Assembly: GCF_051027545.1 (NCBI RefSeq)
Contig: NZ_CP194902.1
Location: forward strand, 2,852,001 to 2,916,000
DNA from: Methylocaldum sp002005105
Lineage (GTDB): Bacteria; Pseudomonadota; Gammaproteobacteria; Methylococcales; Methylococcaceae
Direction: 5' to 3'
DNA: 64,000 nt
A program made the translations under genes and the position numbers. Positions 48,762 through 58,396 of this stretch are shown piece by piece. The notes under the pieces are model-generated. The model was not told the origin of the DNA and ran no database searches. It saw nothing but the letters and a program-made list of their open reading frames with translations. Position 1 is the first letter of the stretch, and every line of letters begins with the position of its first letter.

Positions 48762-49411
48762 TGCCAGCCCCCATGCGCCAGCCCATCCCGAACGCTTCGG
48801 CGCCCGTTCCCTCGGCGGTCCATTACGATCCGCTGATGGGCTACGCCCGCGACCCGCAGGACTCCGTGACCCGCACATTCGTTTCGGCGATCGAGATGGC
48901 GCGGAGCTCGTCCAGGCTGACGGGGCGGGCGGCCTTCGGTCTCGATGCGGAGGAGTTCGAGGGGCTGCTCGACCGGTATTTTCCCGGTGCCGCGGGCATT
49001 TATCTCACGCCGACATTGAAAGCATCGCTCGCGGGTACCAATAGCCGCCGGATCGAGACGGACGAATTCGAAGATCTCGTGGCGCTGCTTTTGGAACACC
49101 GCAGCGACGATAGCCGGGAGAGCCGCTGGCTGGCTTATGCCGTCGCCGCCTGCTGCATGGGGGACGACCATCTGTGGCAGGACATGGGCCTGCCCGACCG
49201 AAAGGCCCTGTCGGATCTTCTGGCGCGCCATTTCTCCACCTTGTCCGCCCGGAATACCGGCGGCATGCGCTGGAAGAAGTTTTTCTATAAGCAGCTCTGC
49301 GAACGCGACGGCGCCTTCGTCTGCCGCTCCCCCAGCTGCGCGGAGTGCGTCGAATATTCCAATTGTTTCGGACCCGAGGAGGAAAGCGCATGGCAACCGG
49401 CGAAGCGATGA
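48761..49411 (+). CDS. nifQ: NifQ, molybdenum insertion protein
   Basis: 216 aa. C-terminal Cys motif CRSPSCAECVEYSNC (C-X4-C-X2-C-X5-C), which binds a [3Fe-4S]/Mo cluster for delivery to NifEN. ATG 48761 overlaps the fdxB stop by one base; the frame opens earlier (48707) but without support. Confidence 0.93.
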   Translation: MPAPMRQPIPNASAPVPSAVHYDPLMGYARDPQDSVTRTFVSAIEMARSSSRLTGRAAFGLDAEEFEGLLDRYFPGAAGIYLTPTLKASLAGTNSRRIETDEFEDLVALLLEHRSDDSRESRWLAYAVAACCMGDDHLWQDMGLPDRKALSDLLARHFSTLSARNTGGMRWKKFFYKQLCERDGAFVCRSPSCAECVEYSNCFGPEEESAWQPAKR

Positions 49412-50490
49412 CCACAACGGGACTCGGCAAAGCGCTTCGCGCGGGCTGTTGCACCGCGGCGGAACTGCCCCCCGAATTATGGCGGGCGGTTTTGGAACAA
49501 AGCGGCGCGCGGTTCGACGATTCCGGAGTCATCGACTTCGGGCATGTCGAAGCCGAGCGGCGGCAGGCGCTGAGCGCGGATGTGATGGCGGATCTGTCCC
49601 ACCACGGCCTGATCGAAGCGCGTGGCGACGACGCCCAGAAATTTCTGGCGAGTCTATTCACCGGCGACGTGCGCCTGGTGTCGGCGGAAAAGGGACTGTT
49701 CACCGCCTGGTGCGACGCCAAGGGAAGGGCGCAGGCGACGTTCTGGCTGTTCGTGCACGACGGTGCCTTTCACCTTCTTCTGCCGAAAGGTCTCGTGAAG
49801 TCGGTTTTAACCGGATTGAAACTATACCTTCTCAGGGTCAAGGCGACTCTCACTGATGCCGGCAACGACCTGGTCCGCGTAGGTTTATCCGGTCCGAGCA
49901 TGGAATCCCGGCTCGCCGCCTTGTTCGGCGCGCCGCCGCCCGAACAGGCCGGGGATACCCGCAGCTACGGGGCTTGCACCCTGATGGCGATCACCGGACA
50001 ACCGCACCCCCGCTGGGTTCTTGTCGGCAGCGCGGCGGCGGTTGCCGAAACGTGGAAAAGCCTTCTGTCCAGTGTTTCGCCCGTAGGGCGGGACGCCTGG
50101 TCTCTGCTGGACATTTTGGCCGGCATACCGCTGCTGCTGCCGGAAACGGCCGGCGAGTTCATTCCGCAGATGCTGAACATGGAGGCCCTGGGCGGCCTGT
50201 GTTTCACCAAAGGCTGTTATCCGGGACAGGAAGTCATCGCGCGGCTGCATTACCGCGGGCAACTCAAGCGTCGCCTATACCTGGCCTACGTCGCCGGCGA
50301 TTCGGTTCCGCCGCCCGGTACCACGCTTCATATCGAAGGCATTGCCGAAAGCGTCGGAACAGTGGTCTCCGCCACGCGCCATCCGGATGGGCGGACGGCT
50401 CTTCTTGCGGTGGTGAAGATCGAAGAAAAGGATCAAGGGGAAGTTCGGTTAGCGGATGCTCAAGGACCTGGGCTTCGCTTCGTGGAATAG
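49390..50490 (+). CDS. YgfZ/GcvT-like folate-binding Fe-S protein
   Basis: 366 aa. Signature KGCYPGQEVIARLHYRG near residue 275, folate-binding GcvT-like domains and TSLFTGD-type LASLFTGDVRLV. YgfZ helps assemble or repair Fe-S enzymes. GAGGAGGAA precedes ATG 49390; the reading frame overlaps nifQ. Presence in the nif operon suggests a nitrogenase-directed copy. Confidence 0.9.
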   Translation: MATGEAMTTTGLGKALRAGCCTAAELPPELWRAVLEQSGARFDDSGVIDFGHVEAERRQALSADVMADLSHHGLIEARGDDAQKFLASLFTGDVRLVSAEKGLFTAWCDAKGRAQATFWLFVHDGAFHLLLPKGLVKSVLTGLKLYLLRVKATLTDAGNDLVRVGLSGPSMESRLAALFGAPPPEQAGDTRSYGACTLMAITGQPHPRWVLVGSAAAVAETWKSLLSSVSPVGRDAWSLLDILAGIPLLLPETAGEFIPQMLNMEALGGLCFTKGCYPGQEVIARLHYRGQLKRRLYLAYVAGDSVPPPGTTLHIEGIAESVGTVVSATRHPDGRTALLAVVKIEEKDQGEVRLADAQGPGLRFVE

Positions 50491-50491
50491 T

Positions 50492-50690
50492 CGTAGGGCG
50501 GGTTAGGCGCTAGCCGTAACCCGCCGAATGCCGGCTGCAAGTACTTAGGATTTAGAAAAATCAGGAGTCCCCTCTCTCCGCGAAAGGGAGAGGGAATCGA
50601 AAAACGGGCGAGTTGGACGGTAGGCGAAATCGCCTTATCGCGGTGCCCGGCGGGTTACGGCCGCCGCCTAATCCGCCCAACAACGCTACA
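50492..50690. repeat. Repeat-filled gap with hairpins
   Basis: GTAGGGCGGGTTAGGCGC...GTAACCCGCCG and CGGCGGGTTACGG...CCTAATCCGCCC flank a small CCCTCT...AGAGGG hairpin. No gene in 50491-50732. Confidence 0.75.
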
Positions 50691-50732
50691 AGCCACCGAA
50701 AGACAATCGATCCAAGAACAAATGGAGACGTT

Positions 50733-51113
50733 ATGACCAGCAGAATCCGCGAACTCAAAGTCGACGTTAAAACCGTTTATCTCGGAGAAGAAACCCATCG
50801 CGACGGAGAGCGTTACGTATTCGCCTACACCGTGACCATGGAAAACACCGGCACCGTTCCGGCGAGGCTGCTCGGCCGACGCTGGGTGATTACCGACGCC
50901 AACGGCAAGACGATCGAAGTCGTCGGTGAGGGCGTGGTGGGGGAGCATCCGTATTTGCGCCCCGGCGAAGCGTTTCAGTACACCAGCTCGGCAATGATCG
51001 AAACCCCGGTGGGCAGCATGCAGGGCAGCTATCAGCTGCTGGCCGACGATGGGGTGCCTTTCGAAGCGCCCATCGCGCCCTTCCGACTGGCGATTCCGCG
51101 TACTCTCCATTGA
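50733..51113 (+). CDS. apaG: ApaG
   Basis: 126 aa. VFAYTVTMENTGTVPARLLG, RRWVITDANG and EGVVGEHPYLRPGEAFQYTS are canonical. A small beta-sandwich protein; function in bacteria is unclear. It opens the apaG-clpP-clpX-lon group. Confidence 0.95.
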   Translation: MTSRIRELKVDVKTVYLGEETHRDGERYVFAYTVTMENTGTVPARLLGRRWVITDANGKTIEVVGEGVVGEHPYLRPGEAFQYTSSAMIETPVGSMQGSYQLLADDGVPFEAPIAPFRLAIPRTLH

Positions 51114-51132
51114 CCGGCAACCTGACAAGAGC

Positions 51133-51783
51133 ATGACCTTGAACCATTCGCCCAACCAAACCTATGCCCCTTCAGCCGCCGCCGGCTTGGTGCCCATCGT
51201 CGTCGAGCAGTCCCCGCGTGGCGAAAGAGCGTTCGATATCTATTCGAGGCTGCTGAAGGAGCGGGTCATCTTTCTGGTCGGCCAGGTCGAAGACTATATG
51301 GCCAACCTGATCATCGCCCAATTGCTGTTTCTGGAATCGGAAAACCCCGACAAGGACATTCACCTTTACATCAATTCTCCGGGCGGATTGGTCACCGCGG
51401 GCCTCGCCATTTACGACACCATGCAGTTCATCAAACCCGATGTCAGCACCCTGTGCATAGGCCAGGCCGCCAGCATGGGCGCCTTGCTGCTGGCGGGCGG
51501 CGCAGCGGGGAAACGTTTTTCTCTACCCCATTCCAGGATCATGATCCATCAGCCTCTGGGCGGGTTTAGGGGACAGGCCAGCGATATCGACATCCACGCA
51601 CGGGAGATCCTGTCGCTCCGCGATCGCCTGAACGGGATACTCGCCAGGCACACCGGGCAGCCCATCGAAAAAATCCGGACCGATACCGACCGCGACAATT
51701 TCATGAGCGGGGACGACGCCAAAAGATATGGCCTCATCGATAACGTACTCAGCCAGCGGAATCGACCTGGCGACGAGCTTTGA
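51133..51783 (+). CDS. clpP: ClpP, ATP-dependent protease proteolytic subunit
   Basis: 216 aa. Catalytic Ser in GQAASMGALLLAGG, His in RIMIHQPLGG and Asp in TDRDNFMSG. ATG 51133 chosen; the upstream frame overlaps apaG. Typical clpP-clpX-lon order follows, but the usual tig gene is missing. Confidence 0.97.
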   Translation: MTLNHSPNQTYAPSAAAGLVPIVVEQSPRGERAFDIYSRLLKERVIFLVGQVEDYMANLIIAQLLFLESENPDKDIHLYINSPGGLVTAGLAIYDTMQFIKPDVSTLCIGQAASMGALLLAGGAAGKRFSLPHSRIMIHQPLGGFRGQASDIDIHAREILSLRDRLNGILARHTGQPIEKIRTDTDRDNFMSGDDAKRYGLIDNVLSQRNRPGDEL

Positions 51784-51852
51784 CGCGAAAGGCGGCATGC
51801 CGGCCGGACACGGGCATGACCGAATCAACATCCAGCTAAGAGGGTAAAAGCA

Positions 51853-53127
51853 ATGAGCGACGAAAAAAACGGCAAGGAAAGAGGCGGAAAGCTTCTCTAC
51901 TGTTCATTTTGCGGAAAAACCCAGCATGAGGTCAGAAAGCTTATTGCAGGTCCGGCGGTATTCGTCTGCGACGAATGCATCGAATTATGCAACGACATCC
52001 TGCGCGAGGAGTTGGAAAGTACTTCCGATGGTGGGGATAAGCTTCCCACGCCCAAGGAAATCAAGGCCATATTGGACGACTATGTCATCGGCCAGGAAAG
52101 ACCCAAGCGGATTCTCGCGGTCGCGGTTTACAACCACTACAAGAGGCTGCGCGTCAAAGCCCACGCCGGGAAAAACGACGTCGAACTGGCCAAGAGCAAT
52201 ATCCTTCTGATAGGGCCTACCGGTTCCGGCAAAACCCTGCTGGCGGAAACCCTGGCGCGTATCCTCAACGTGCCCTTCACCATCGCCGACGCCACCACCC
52301 TGACGGAAGCCGGCTATGTCGGCGAGGACGTGGAAAACATCATCCAAAAGCTCTTGCAGAAATGCGATTACGATGTCCAAAAAGCCGAGTCGGGCATCGT
52401 CTATATCGACGAGATCGACAAGATCTCGCGCAAATCGGCCAATCCCTCGATTACCCGCGACGTGTCCGGCGAGGGCGTGCAGCAGGCCTTGCTCAAGCTG
52501 ATCGAGGGCACCGTCGCATTGATCCCGCCCCAGGGCGGGCGCAAGCATCCGCAGCAGGAATTCCTGCAAGTCAACACGGCGAACATTCTGTTCATCTGCG
52601 GAGGTGCGTTCGCGGGTCTCGACAGGACCATCCGGGCGCGTTCCGAAAAAGGCGGCATCGGTTTTTCCGCCGAGGTGAAAAGCAAGGAGGACCGCCGCAA
52701 TGTGGGCGAGATCTTAGCCGGAGTCGAAGCGGAAGATTTGATCCGTTACGGCCTGATCCCCGAGTTCGTCGGACGGCTGCCGGTGGTGGCGACGCTCGAA
52801 GAGCTGGACGAGGAGGCGCTGGTCAAGATCCTGACCGAGCCGAAAAACGCTCTGGTCAAGCAGTACCAAAAACTGTTCGAGATGGAAGGCTGCGACCTCG
52901 ACATCCATCCCGACGCCCTGAAGCTGATCGCCCAGCGCGCCATCGAGCGCAAGACCGGCGCGCGTGGCCTCAGAACCATACTCGAGAACGTTCTGCTCGA
53001 CACGATGTACGAACTGCCGTCCGACGAGTCGGTGACCAAGGCCGTCGTCGACGAAAGCGTGGTGCGCGGCAATAACCCGCCCTATCTGGTCTATCGAACC
53101 GAAGAAAAGCAATGCGCGTCGGCGTGA
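51853..53127 (+). CDS. clpX: ClpX, AAA+ unfoldase
   Basis: 424 aa. Zn finger CSFCGKTQHEV...CDECIELC, Walker A GPTGSGKT, Walker B VYIDEIDKI and a sensor-2 end RGLRTILENVLLD. Works with ClpP. A nif-linked clpX occurs in Azotobacter too, where it may support nitrogenase turnover. Confidence 0.98.
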   Translation: MSDEKNGKERGGKLLYCSFCGKTQHEVRKLIAGPAVFVCDECIELCNDILREELESTSDGGDKLPTPKEIKAILDDYVIGQERPKRILAVAVYNHYKRLRVKAHAGKNDVELAKSNILLIGPTGSGKTLLAETLARILNVPFTIADATTLTEAGYVGEDVENIIQKLLQKCDYDVQKAESGIVYIDEIDKISRKSANPSITRDVSGEGVQQALLKLIEGTVALIPPQGGRKHPQQEFLQVNTANILFICGGAFAGLDRTIRARSEKGGIGFSAEVKSKEDRRNVGEILAGVEAEDLIRYGLIPEFVGRLPVVATLEELDEEALVKILTEPKNALVKQYQKLFEMEGCDLDIHPDALKLIAQRAIERKTGARGLRTILENVLLDTMYELPSDESVTKAVVDESVVRGNNPPYLVYRTEEKQCASA

Positions 53128-53271
53128 GCCGCCCAGCGGAGTCTTGGCTTATCAACCCGGCGCGGCGACAAGCCGCGTGAGTTAGGCCTAAGCGCGTACC
53201 GGCTTGGGCGGCGACCCGAAAGACCAGGAGGGTATTTGCGGGCCTGATTAATAGTTTGGAGGGCTTTTATC

Positions 53272-55698
53272 GTGGAAACTGAATCGACCGACAACGTTCA
53301 TCCTGCGGAGAACCGCGTTCCGGTGCTGCCTTTGCGCGATGTGGTGGTCTATCCGCAGATGGTCGTCACCCTGTTCGTCGGGCGGGAGAAATCCATCGCG
53401 GCGCTGGACGATGCCGTGCAATCCGGCCAGAAAATCCTGGCCGTGACGCAGAAGGACCCCAAATGCGACGAGCCGGAGTTCGCGGACTTATACGAAACCG
53501 GCACCCTGTGTACGGTCGATCAGCTATTCAAGCTGCCGGACGGTACCGTGAAGGCGTCGATCAAAGGCGCAAAACGCTGCCGAATTAAGGAGTATCAGGT
53601 GGCCGACAGCCATGACATGGCTCTCGTCGCGCCACTGGACGATCAAGTCAATTTAAGCGTCGCGGAGATGGACGCCCTCATGCGTATCGTCACCGGCGCT
53701 CTCGACCAGTACGTCAAACTCGATCATCAGATTCCGCGGGAAATCGTAAACGCTCTTCCGGATATCTCAGAGCCAGGCCGGCTGGCCGATACCATCGCCG
53801 CGCACATGGCTCTCAAGATCGAAGACAAGCAGGCGCTACTGGAAACGGTCGATATCGCCGCCCGCTTCGAAAGACTGATCATGGCGATGGAAAGTACGGT
53901 CGACCGCCTGGAGGTGGAAAAGCGCATCCGCGGACGAGTCAAGCAGCAGGTGGAAGACAACCAGCGCGAGTATTATCTGAACGAACAGATGAAAGCGATC
54001 CGGAAGGAACTGGGGGAATTGGGCGAGACGCCCGACGAGTTCGACGCGCTGGCGGAAAAGATCGTCAAGGCGAGAATGCCCAAAGCCGCTCGCGCCAAGG
54101 CCGAATCCGAGCTGGACAAGCTCAGGCGGATGCCTCCGATGTCGTCGGAATCGACGGTGGTTCGGAATTACCTCGATTGGATGATTGACCTGCCCTGGAA
54201 AAAACGCAGCAGGGCCCGCTTCGATCTGAAGCAGGCGGAAGCGCTGCTCGAGGCCGAGCATTACGGCCTCGACAAGGTCAAGGAACGCATCTTGGAGTAC
54301 CTGGCGGTGCAACAGCGCGCCGGGAACGCGAAGGGGCCGATCTTGTGCCTGGTCGGGCCGCCCGGCGTAGGCAAGACATCATTGGGCCAATCCATCGCCC
54401 GCACCACCAACCGCAAATATGTCCGCATGGCCCTGGGCGGGGTGCGGGACGAAGCCGAAATCCGCGGGCACCGGCGCACCTATATCGGCGCACGGCCCGG
54501 CAGGATCCTTCAGCACCTGGCCAAGGCGAAGACCCGCAATCCCTTGTTTCTCCTCGACGAGATCGACAAGATGGCGATGGATTCGCGCGGCGATCCCGCC
54601 TCGGCCCTGCTCGAAGTGCTGGACCCCGAACAGAACCGCGCGTTCAACGATCATTTTCTCGAGGTCGATTTCGATTTGTCGGAGGTGATGTTCGTCGCCA
54701 CCGCCAATACCTTGAACATTCCCGGTCCTCTCCTGGACCGGATGGAAGTGATCCGCATCGCCGGATATACCGACGACGAGAAGATCAATATCGCCGCTCG
54801 CTATCTCGTTCCCCGGCAAGTCGGGCGGAACGGTCTTAGGGAAAACGAAATCCAGATCACCGATTCGGCCTTGCAGTCCATGATCCGCCATTACACCCGG
54901 GAAGCCGGGGTGCGGAGCCTCGAACGGGAAATCGCCACGATTTGCCGCAAGGTCGTCAAGAATCTGCTGCTCAAACCCGGAACCAAGAAATGCGTGGTGA
55001 CGCACCATAACCTGGAAGATTTTCTGGGCGTGCAGCGCTACCGTTACGGCCGCGCCGAGGAGACCGACCGGGTCGGCCAGGTGACCGGGCTCGCGTGGAC
55101 CGAAGTGGGCGGCGAATTGCTCACCATCGAATCCGCCGTCATGCCGGGCACGGGCCAGCAGATCTATACCGGGAGGCTGGGCGAAGTCATGCAGGAGTCG
55201 ATCCGCGCCGCGATGACCGTGGCCCGTTCCCGCGCCGTCGAGCTGGGTATTTCTCCCGGTTTCTATCAAGCCAGCGATATGCATATTCACGTGCCGGAAG
55301 GGGCCACGCCCAAGGACGGCCCCAGCGCCGGGATCGGCATGTGTACCGCCCTGGTCTCGGCCTTGACCGATATTCCGGTGCGGGCCGATGTCGCGATGAC
55401 CGGCGAGATCACCCTTCGCGGCGAGGTACTGCCTATCGGCGGCTTGAAGGAAAAGCTCCTGGCCGCCCATCGCGCAGGCATCAAGACGGTGGTGATCCCT
55501 TACGAAAACGAGAAAGATCTGGCCGAGATTCCCAAAAACGTCAAAAAGGATCTCAGCATTCTTCCGGTTCGCCGGATCGACGAAGTGCTCGGCGCCGCGC
55601 TGCTGCGCCAGCCCGAATCCCAGGACGCGCCATCCCTGCCTATCGAACAGGACCGCGCTGCCCATGGCGTCGAAAGCGGGGTGGCGATTGCTCATTAA
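53272..55698 (+). CDS. lon: Lon protease
   Basis: 808 aa, GTG start after TTGGAGGGC. N-terminal substrate domain, Walker A GPPGVGKT, catalytic Ser in PKDGPSAGIGMC and Lys in GGLKEKLLAAHRAG. Full length. Probably the cell's general or a second Lon. Confidence 0.98.
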   Translation: METESTDNVHPAENRVPVLPLRDVVVYPQMVVTLFVGREKSIAALDDAVQSGQKILAVTQKDPKCDEPEFADLYETGTLCTVDQLFKLPDGTVKASIKGAKRCRIKEYQVADSHDMALVAPLDDQVNLSVAEMDALMRIVTGALDQYVKLDHQIPREIVNALPDISEPGRLADTIAAHMALKIEDKQALLETVDIAARFERLIMAMESTVDRLEVEKRIRGRVKQQVEDNQREYYLNEQMKAIRKELGELGETPDEFDALAEKIVKARMPKAARAKAESELDKLRRMPPMSSESTVVRNYLDWMIDLPWKKRSRARFDLKQAEALLEAEHYGLDKVKERILEYLAVQQRAGNAKGPILCLVGPPGVGKTSLGQSIARTTNRKYVRMALGGVRDEAEIRGHRRTYIGARPGRILQHLAKAKTRNPLFLLDEIDKMAMDSRGDPASALLEVLDPEQNRAFNDHFLEVDFDLSEVMFVATANTLNIPGPLLDRMEVIRIAGYTDDEKINIAARYLVPRQVGRNGLRENEIQITDSALQSMIRHYTREAGVRSLEREIATICRKVVKNLLLKPGTKKCVVTHHNLEDFLGVQRYRYGRAEETDRVGQVTGLAWTEVGGELLTIESAVMPGTGQQIYTGRLGEVMQESIRAAMTVARSRAVELGISPGFYQASDMHIHVPEGATPKDGPSAGIGMCTALVSALTDIPVRADVAMTGEITLRGEVLPIGGLKEKLLAAHRAGIKTVVIPYENEKDLAEIPKNVKKDLSILPVRRIDEVLGAALLRQPESQDAPSLPIEQDRAAHGVESGVAIAH

Positions 55699-55726
55699 GA
55701 ATCCTAAACAAGCCTTTGCCCTTAGG

Positions 55727-55947
55727 GCAGAGATATCTACACAAGGCGCCACCCCGGCAGGGAGTACTCGCCCCTTCCTTGGGGCTTGTCCTTCGGACCG
55801 TGCTCCACACGTCCAAATTCGCTCCCCGCGAATTTGTGCCGGGGGCCAGAAGCCAAGGACGGCAACGGCTGGTCACATCCATGTGTCCTGGATTCCGGCA
55901 ATCCATGCCGGAATGACGGCTGTAGGAACTTGCGTAGATACCTGTGC
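55727..55947. mobile_element. MITE-like element between lon and nifF
   Basis: About 220 bases bounded by GCAGAGATATCTACACAAG and CTTGCGTAGATACCTGTGC, imperfect 19-base terminal inverted repeats (three mismatches). No transposase. It occupies most of the gap between lon and nifF. Confidence 0.55.
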
Positions 55948-56056
55948 AACTTTGGAGGGGGTGGGTGAGGACCGTTTAGTCATAGGTCGGCAATCTCTTG
56001 CCAACGAGCTCTGCTCAAACAGTTACGCGCTTCAGCGTTTTTTATAGAGGAACCTT

Positions 56057-56593
56057 ATGGCCAACAAGATCGGTATATTTTTCGGCTCGGACACGGGTAA
56101 CACGCGGCGCGTCGCGAAATCGATCGCCAAGAAACTGGGCGATGCCGCGGATGCACCCGTCGACGTGAAGAAAGCCAGCCCCGACGACCTGCTCAAATAC
56201 GATGCGCTGATCCTCGGCACCCCGACCCTGGGCGACGGCGAGCTGCCGGGCCTTTCCGCGGGCTGTAGCGACGAAAGCTGGGAAGAGTTTCTGCCGAAAC
56301 TGGAGGGCAAGGATCTGAACGGAAAGGTCGTGGCCCTGTTCGGACTGGGCGATCAGGAAGCCTATGGTCACGAGTTCGTCGACGCTCTGATCCTTCTGTA
56401 CAACTTCGTCGTCAAAGCCGGCGCCAAGGTGGTCGGTTTCTGGTCCACCGACGGATACACGTTCGAGAAATCCAATTCGATCATCGACGATAAGTTCGTC
56501 GGTTTGGTCATCGACCACGAAAACCAGAGCGACGAGACCGAAGAGCGCATCGATACCTGGCTGGCCGAGATCAAGCCGGCTCTGCTGGGTTAA
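56057..56593 (+). CDS. nifF: NifF, flavodoxin
   Basis: 178 aa. FMN-binding KIGIFFGSDTGNTRRVAKS and LFGLGDQEAYGHEFVDA, with the long-chain insert typical of NifF. Direct electron donor to NifH. RBS GAGG. No sigma-54/UAS match seen in the repeat-filled upstream gap. Confidence 0.96.
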   Translation: MANKIGIFFGSDTGNTRRVAKSIAKKLGDAADAPVDVKKASPDDLLKYDALILGTPTLGDGELPGLSAGCSDESWEEFLPKLEGKDLNGKVVALFGLGDQEAYGHEFVDALILLYNFVVKAGAKVVGFWSTDGYTFEKSNSIIDDKFVGLVIDHENQSDETEERIDTWLAEIKPALLG

Positions 56594-56621
56594 AGCGCTT
56601 TTCGCTACAGTGGCGGCGGCG

Positions 56622-56700
56622 TAGGTCGGCAATCCCTTGCCGACGGAAACGGTTGGTCGGCCCTCTGCGTCGGGAAAGGATTCCCGACCTACGTTACGAG
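56622..56700. repeat. GTAGGTCGG-type repeats
   Basis: GTAGGTCGGCAATCCCTTGCCGACGG and GTCGGGAAAGGATTCCCGACCTACG as an inverted pair between nifF and the amine-oxidase gene. Confidence 0.8.
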
Positions 56701-56754
56701 GGCTCATAAGTCGGCGATCTTGCCGATGTACGGATTGAAGAGAGAGGTGATGTC

Positions 56755-58320
56755 ATGCTGGATACGGTCATAGTCGGAGGCGGATTGTGCGGCTTGGCGC
56801 TGGCCGCCGATCTGGAGCGCCAAGGGCGATCCTATCTCCTGTTCGAGGCTCGCTCTCGCCTGGGCGGGCGCATTCTCTCGGTGCCCTCGACGACATCCGG
56901 GATGGCGCTGGACTTAGGTCCGACCTGGTTCTGGCCGGACATCCATCCGCGCATCTCGCGCCTGGTGGCCGATCTGGGACTCGCCTCCTTCGCCCAGCAC
57001 GACCAGGACGATGTCCTCGGCCTCAAGAACGCGGACGGCAAGCTCGAATCCCTGGGCAGTGCTCCGGTCCATAACGGCGCCATGCGATTGGAAGGCGGCA
57101 TGGCGGCTTTGGTGCATGCCCTCGTGGACCGGATTCCCGAAAGCCGGCTGCGCCTGGAACAGGCGCTTATTGCCGTGGAAGAGCGGGGCGATCGCGTCGC
57201 TCTCCATTTTCGCTGCGGCAATGCCTTATCGGTAGTCGAAGCTCGCCGGGCCGTACTCGCCATTCCGCCCCGTGTGCTGGAGGAGCAGGTCCGGATGGAA
57301 CCCGCGCTCGACGACGAACTGCGCCGGGCGATGCGGGAAACGCCCACCTGGATGGCCGGAGAGGCCAAGGCCATGGCGGCCTTCGCTCGCCCCTTTTGGC
57401 GCGAGGCGGGCTTGTCCGGCAACGGTTTCGCCCGGCATGAGCAGGCGGTACTCGGCGAGATTTTCGACGCCTGCGACGCCACCGGAGAGAAGGCCGCCCT
57501 GGGAGGCTTCGTCGCGCTGTCGCCGGAGCAGCGCGAGGCGTTTAGAGTGGGCATGCCGATGCTGATCCGGAGCCAGTTGGTCCAATTCTTCGGCTCGGAG
57601 GCGGAGCTGGGCGAACAGCATTATCAGGATTGGGCGACGGAACCGTTCACCTGTAGCCGACTGGACCTCGTGCCGCCGGATCAGCACCCGGAATACGATA
57701 ATCCTGTCCTGAGCCGGGCGTACTGGGACGGAAAGCTTTTGTTCGGCGCTTCGGAAACCGCCCGCTACGGCGGCGGCTATATGGAAGGCGCACTGGAGGC
57801 CGCCGCGCGGATTCAGCGGCAGTTGGCGGAAGTTCCGGTCAACTCGACCAACTCCAACAGCCTCGCGCGCTTCCGCGAATGGGTGAGCGGTCAAAGGCCC
57901 GCCGCCCTCGAGCATTACCAGCGGAGCCTGCACCGCCATCTCTCCACCCAGCAACGGGATCAATTGACTCAACTCTCACTGTTGGAGACGGTGGAGGACA
58001 TTTACCGCGAAGCCTTGCGGCAACTCGATGAACTGCCTCTCGAAGGGGGCTCGGTGGCTGTCGTCGCCGGCCGGTCGGACCTCACCCCTCCGATTCTTGC
58101 GCCGTTCACGGGATTCAACGATGCGCTGATCGACGAGGCGCTGCGCTTCAATCGCAGCTCGTGCGCCCTGTCCAACTTTCCGGTAGAGCACGATCCGTCG
58201 CCCGATTACGTGCAGACCATCCGCAGGGATCTGGCCGCCGCTTGGCGCGAATTCGCGCTTACGGTCAACGCCCGAATCGTGGCACGCACCGCGGCTCCGG
58301 AGCTGGCCGACTGCGCATGA
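56755..58320 (+). CDS. FAD-dependent amine-oxidase-family protein
   Basis: 521 aa. N-terminal FAD motif VIVGGGLCGLALAADLERQG, LFEARSRLGGRI and LDLGPTWFWPD, all typical of flavin amine oxidases; C-terminal FAD segment KLLFGASETARYGGGYMEGA. The last 150 residues are an unusual extension. Substrate unknown. First of four tightly spaced genes. Confidence 0.85.
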   Translation: MLDTVIVGGGLCGLALAADLERQGRSYLLFEARSRLGGRILSVPSTTSGMALDLGPTWFWPDIHPRISRLVADLGLASFAQHDQDDVLGLKNADGKLESLGSAPVHNGAMRLEGGMAALVHALVDRIPESRLRLEQALIAVEERGDRVALHFRCGNALSVVEARRAVLAIPPRVLEEQVRMEPALDDELRRAMRETPTWMAGEAKAMAAFARPFWREAGLSGNGFARHEQAVLGEIFDACDATGEKAALGGFVALSPEQREAFRVGMPMLIRSQLVQFFGSEAELGEQHYQDWATEPFTCSRLDLVPPDQHPEYDNPVLSRAYWDGKLLFGASETARYGGGYMEGALEAAARIQRQLAEVPVNSTNSNSLARFREWVSGQRPAALEHYQRSLHRHLSTQQRDQLTQLSLLETVEDIYREALRQLDELPLEGGSVAVVAGRSDLTPPILAPFTGFNDALIDEALRFNRSSCALSNFPVEHDPSPDYVQTIRRDLAAAWREFALTVNARIVARTAAPELADCA

Positions 58321-58396
58321 GTGCGTTGGTTTAATTTCAGGCGAAAGGGCAGCGAGGCGTGCTCGGAACAAAACGCTTTTCAAGGTTCAGAAAGCC

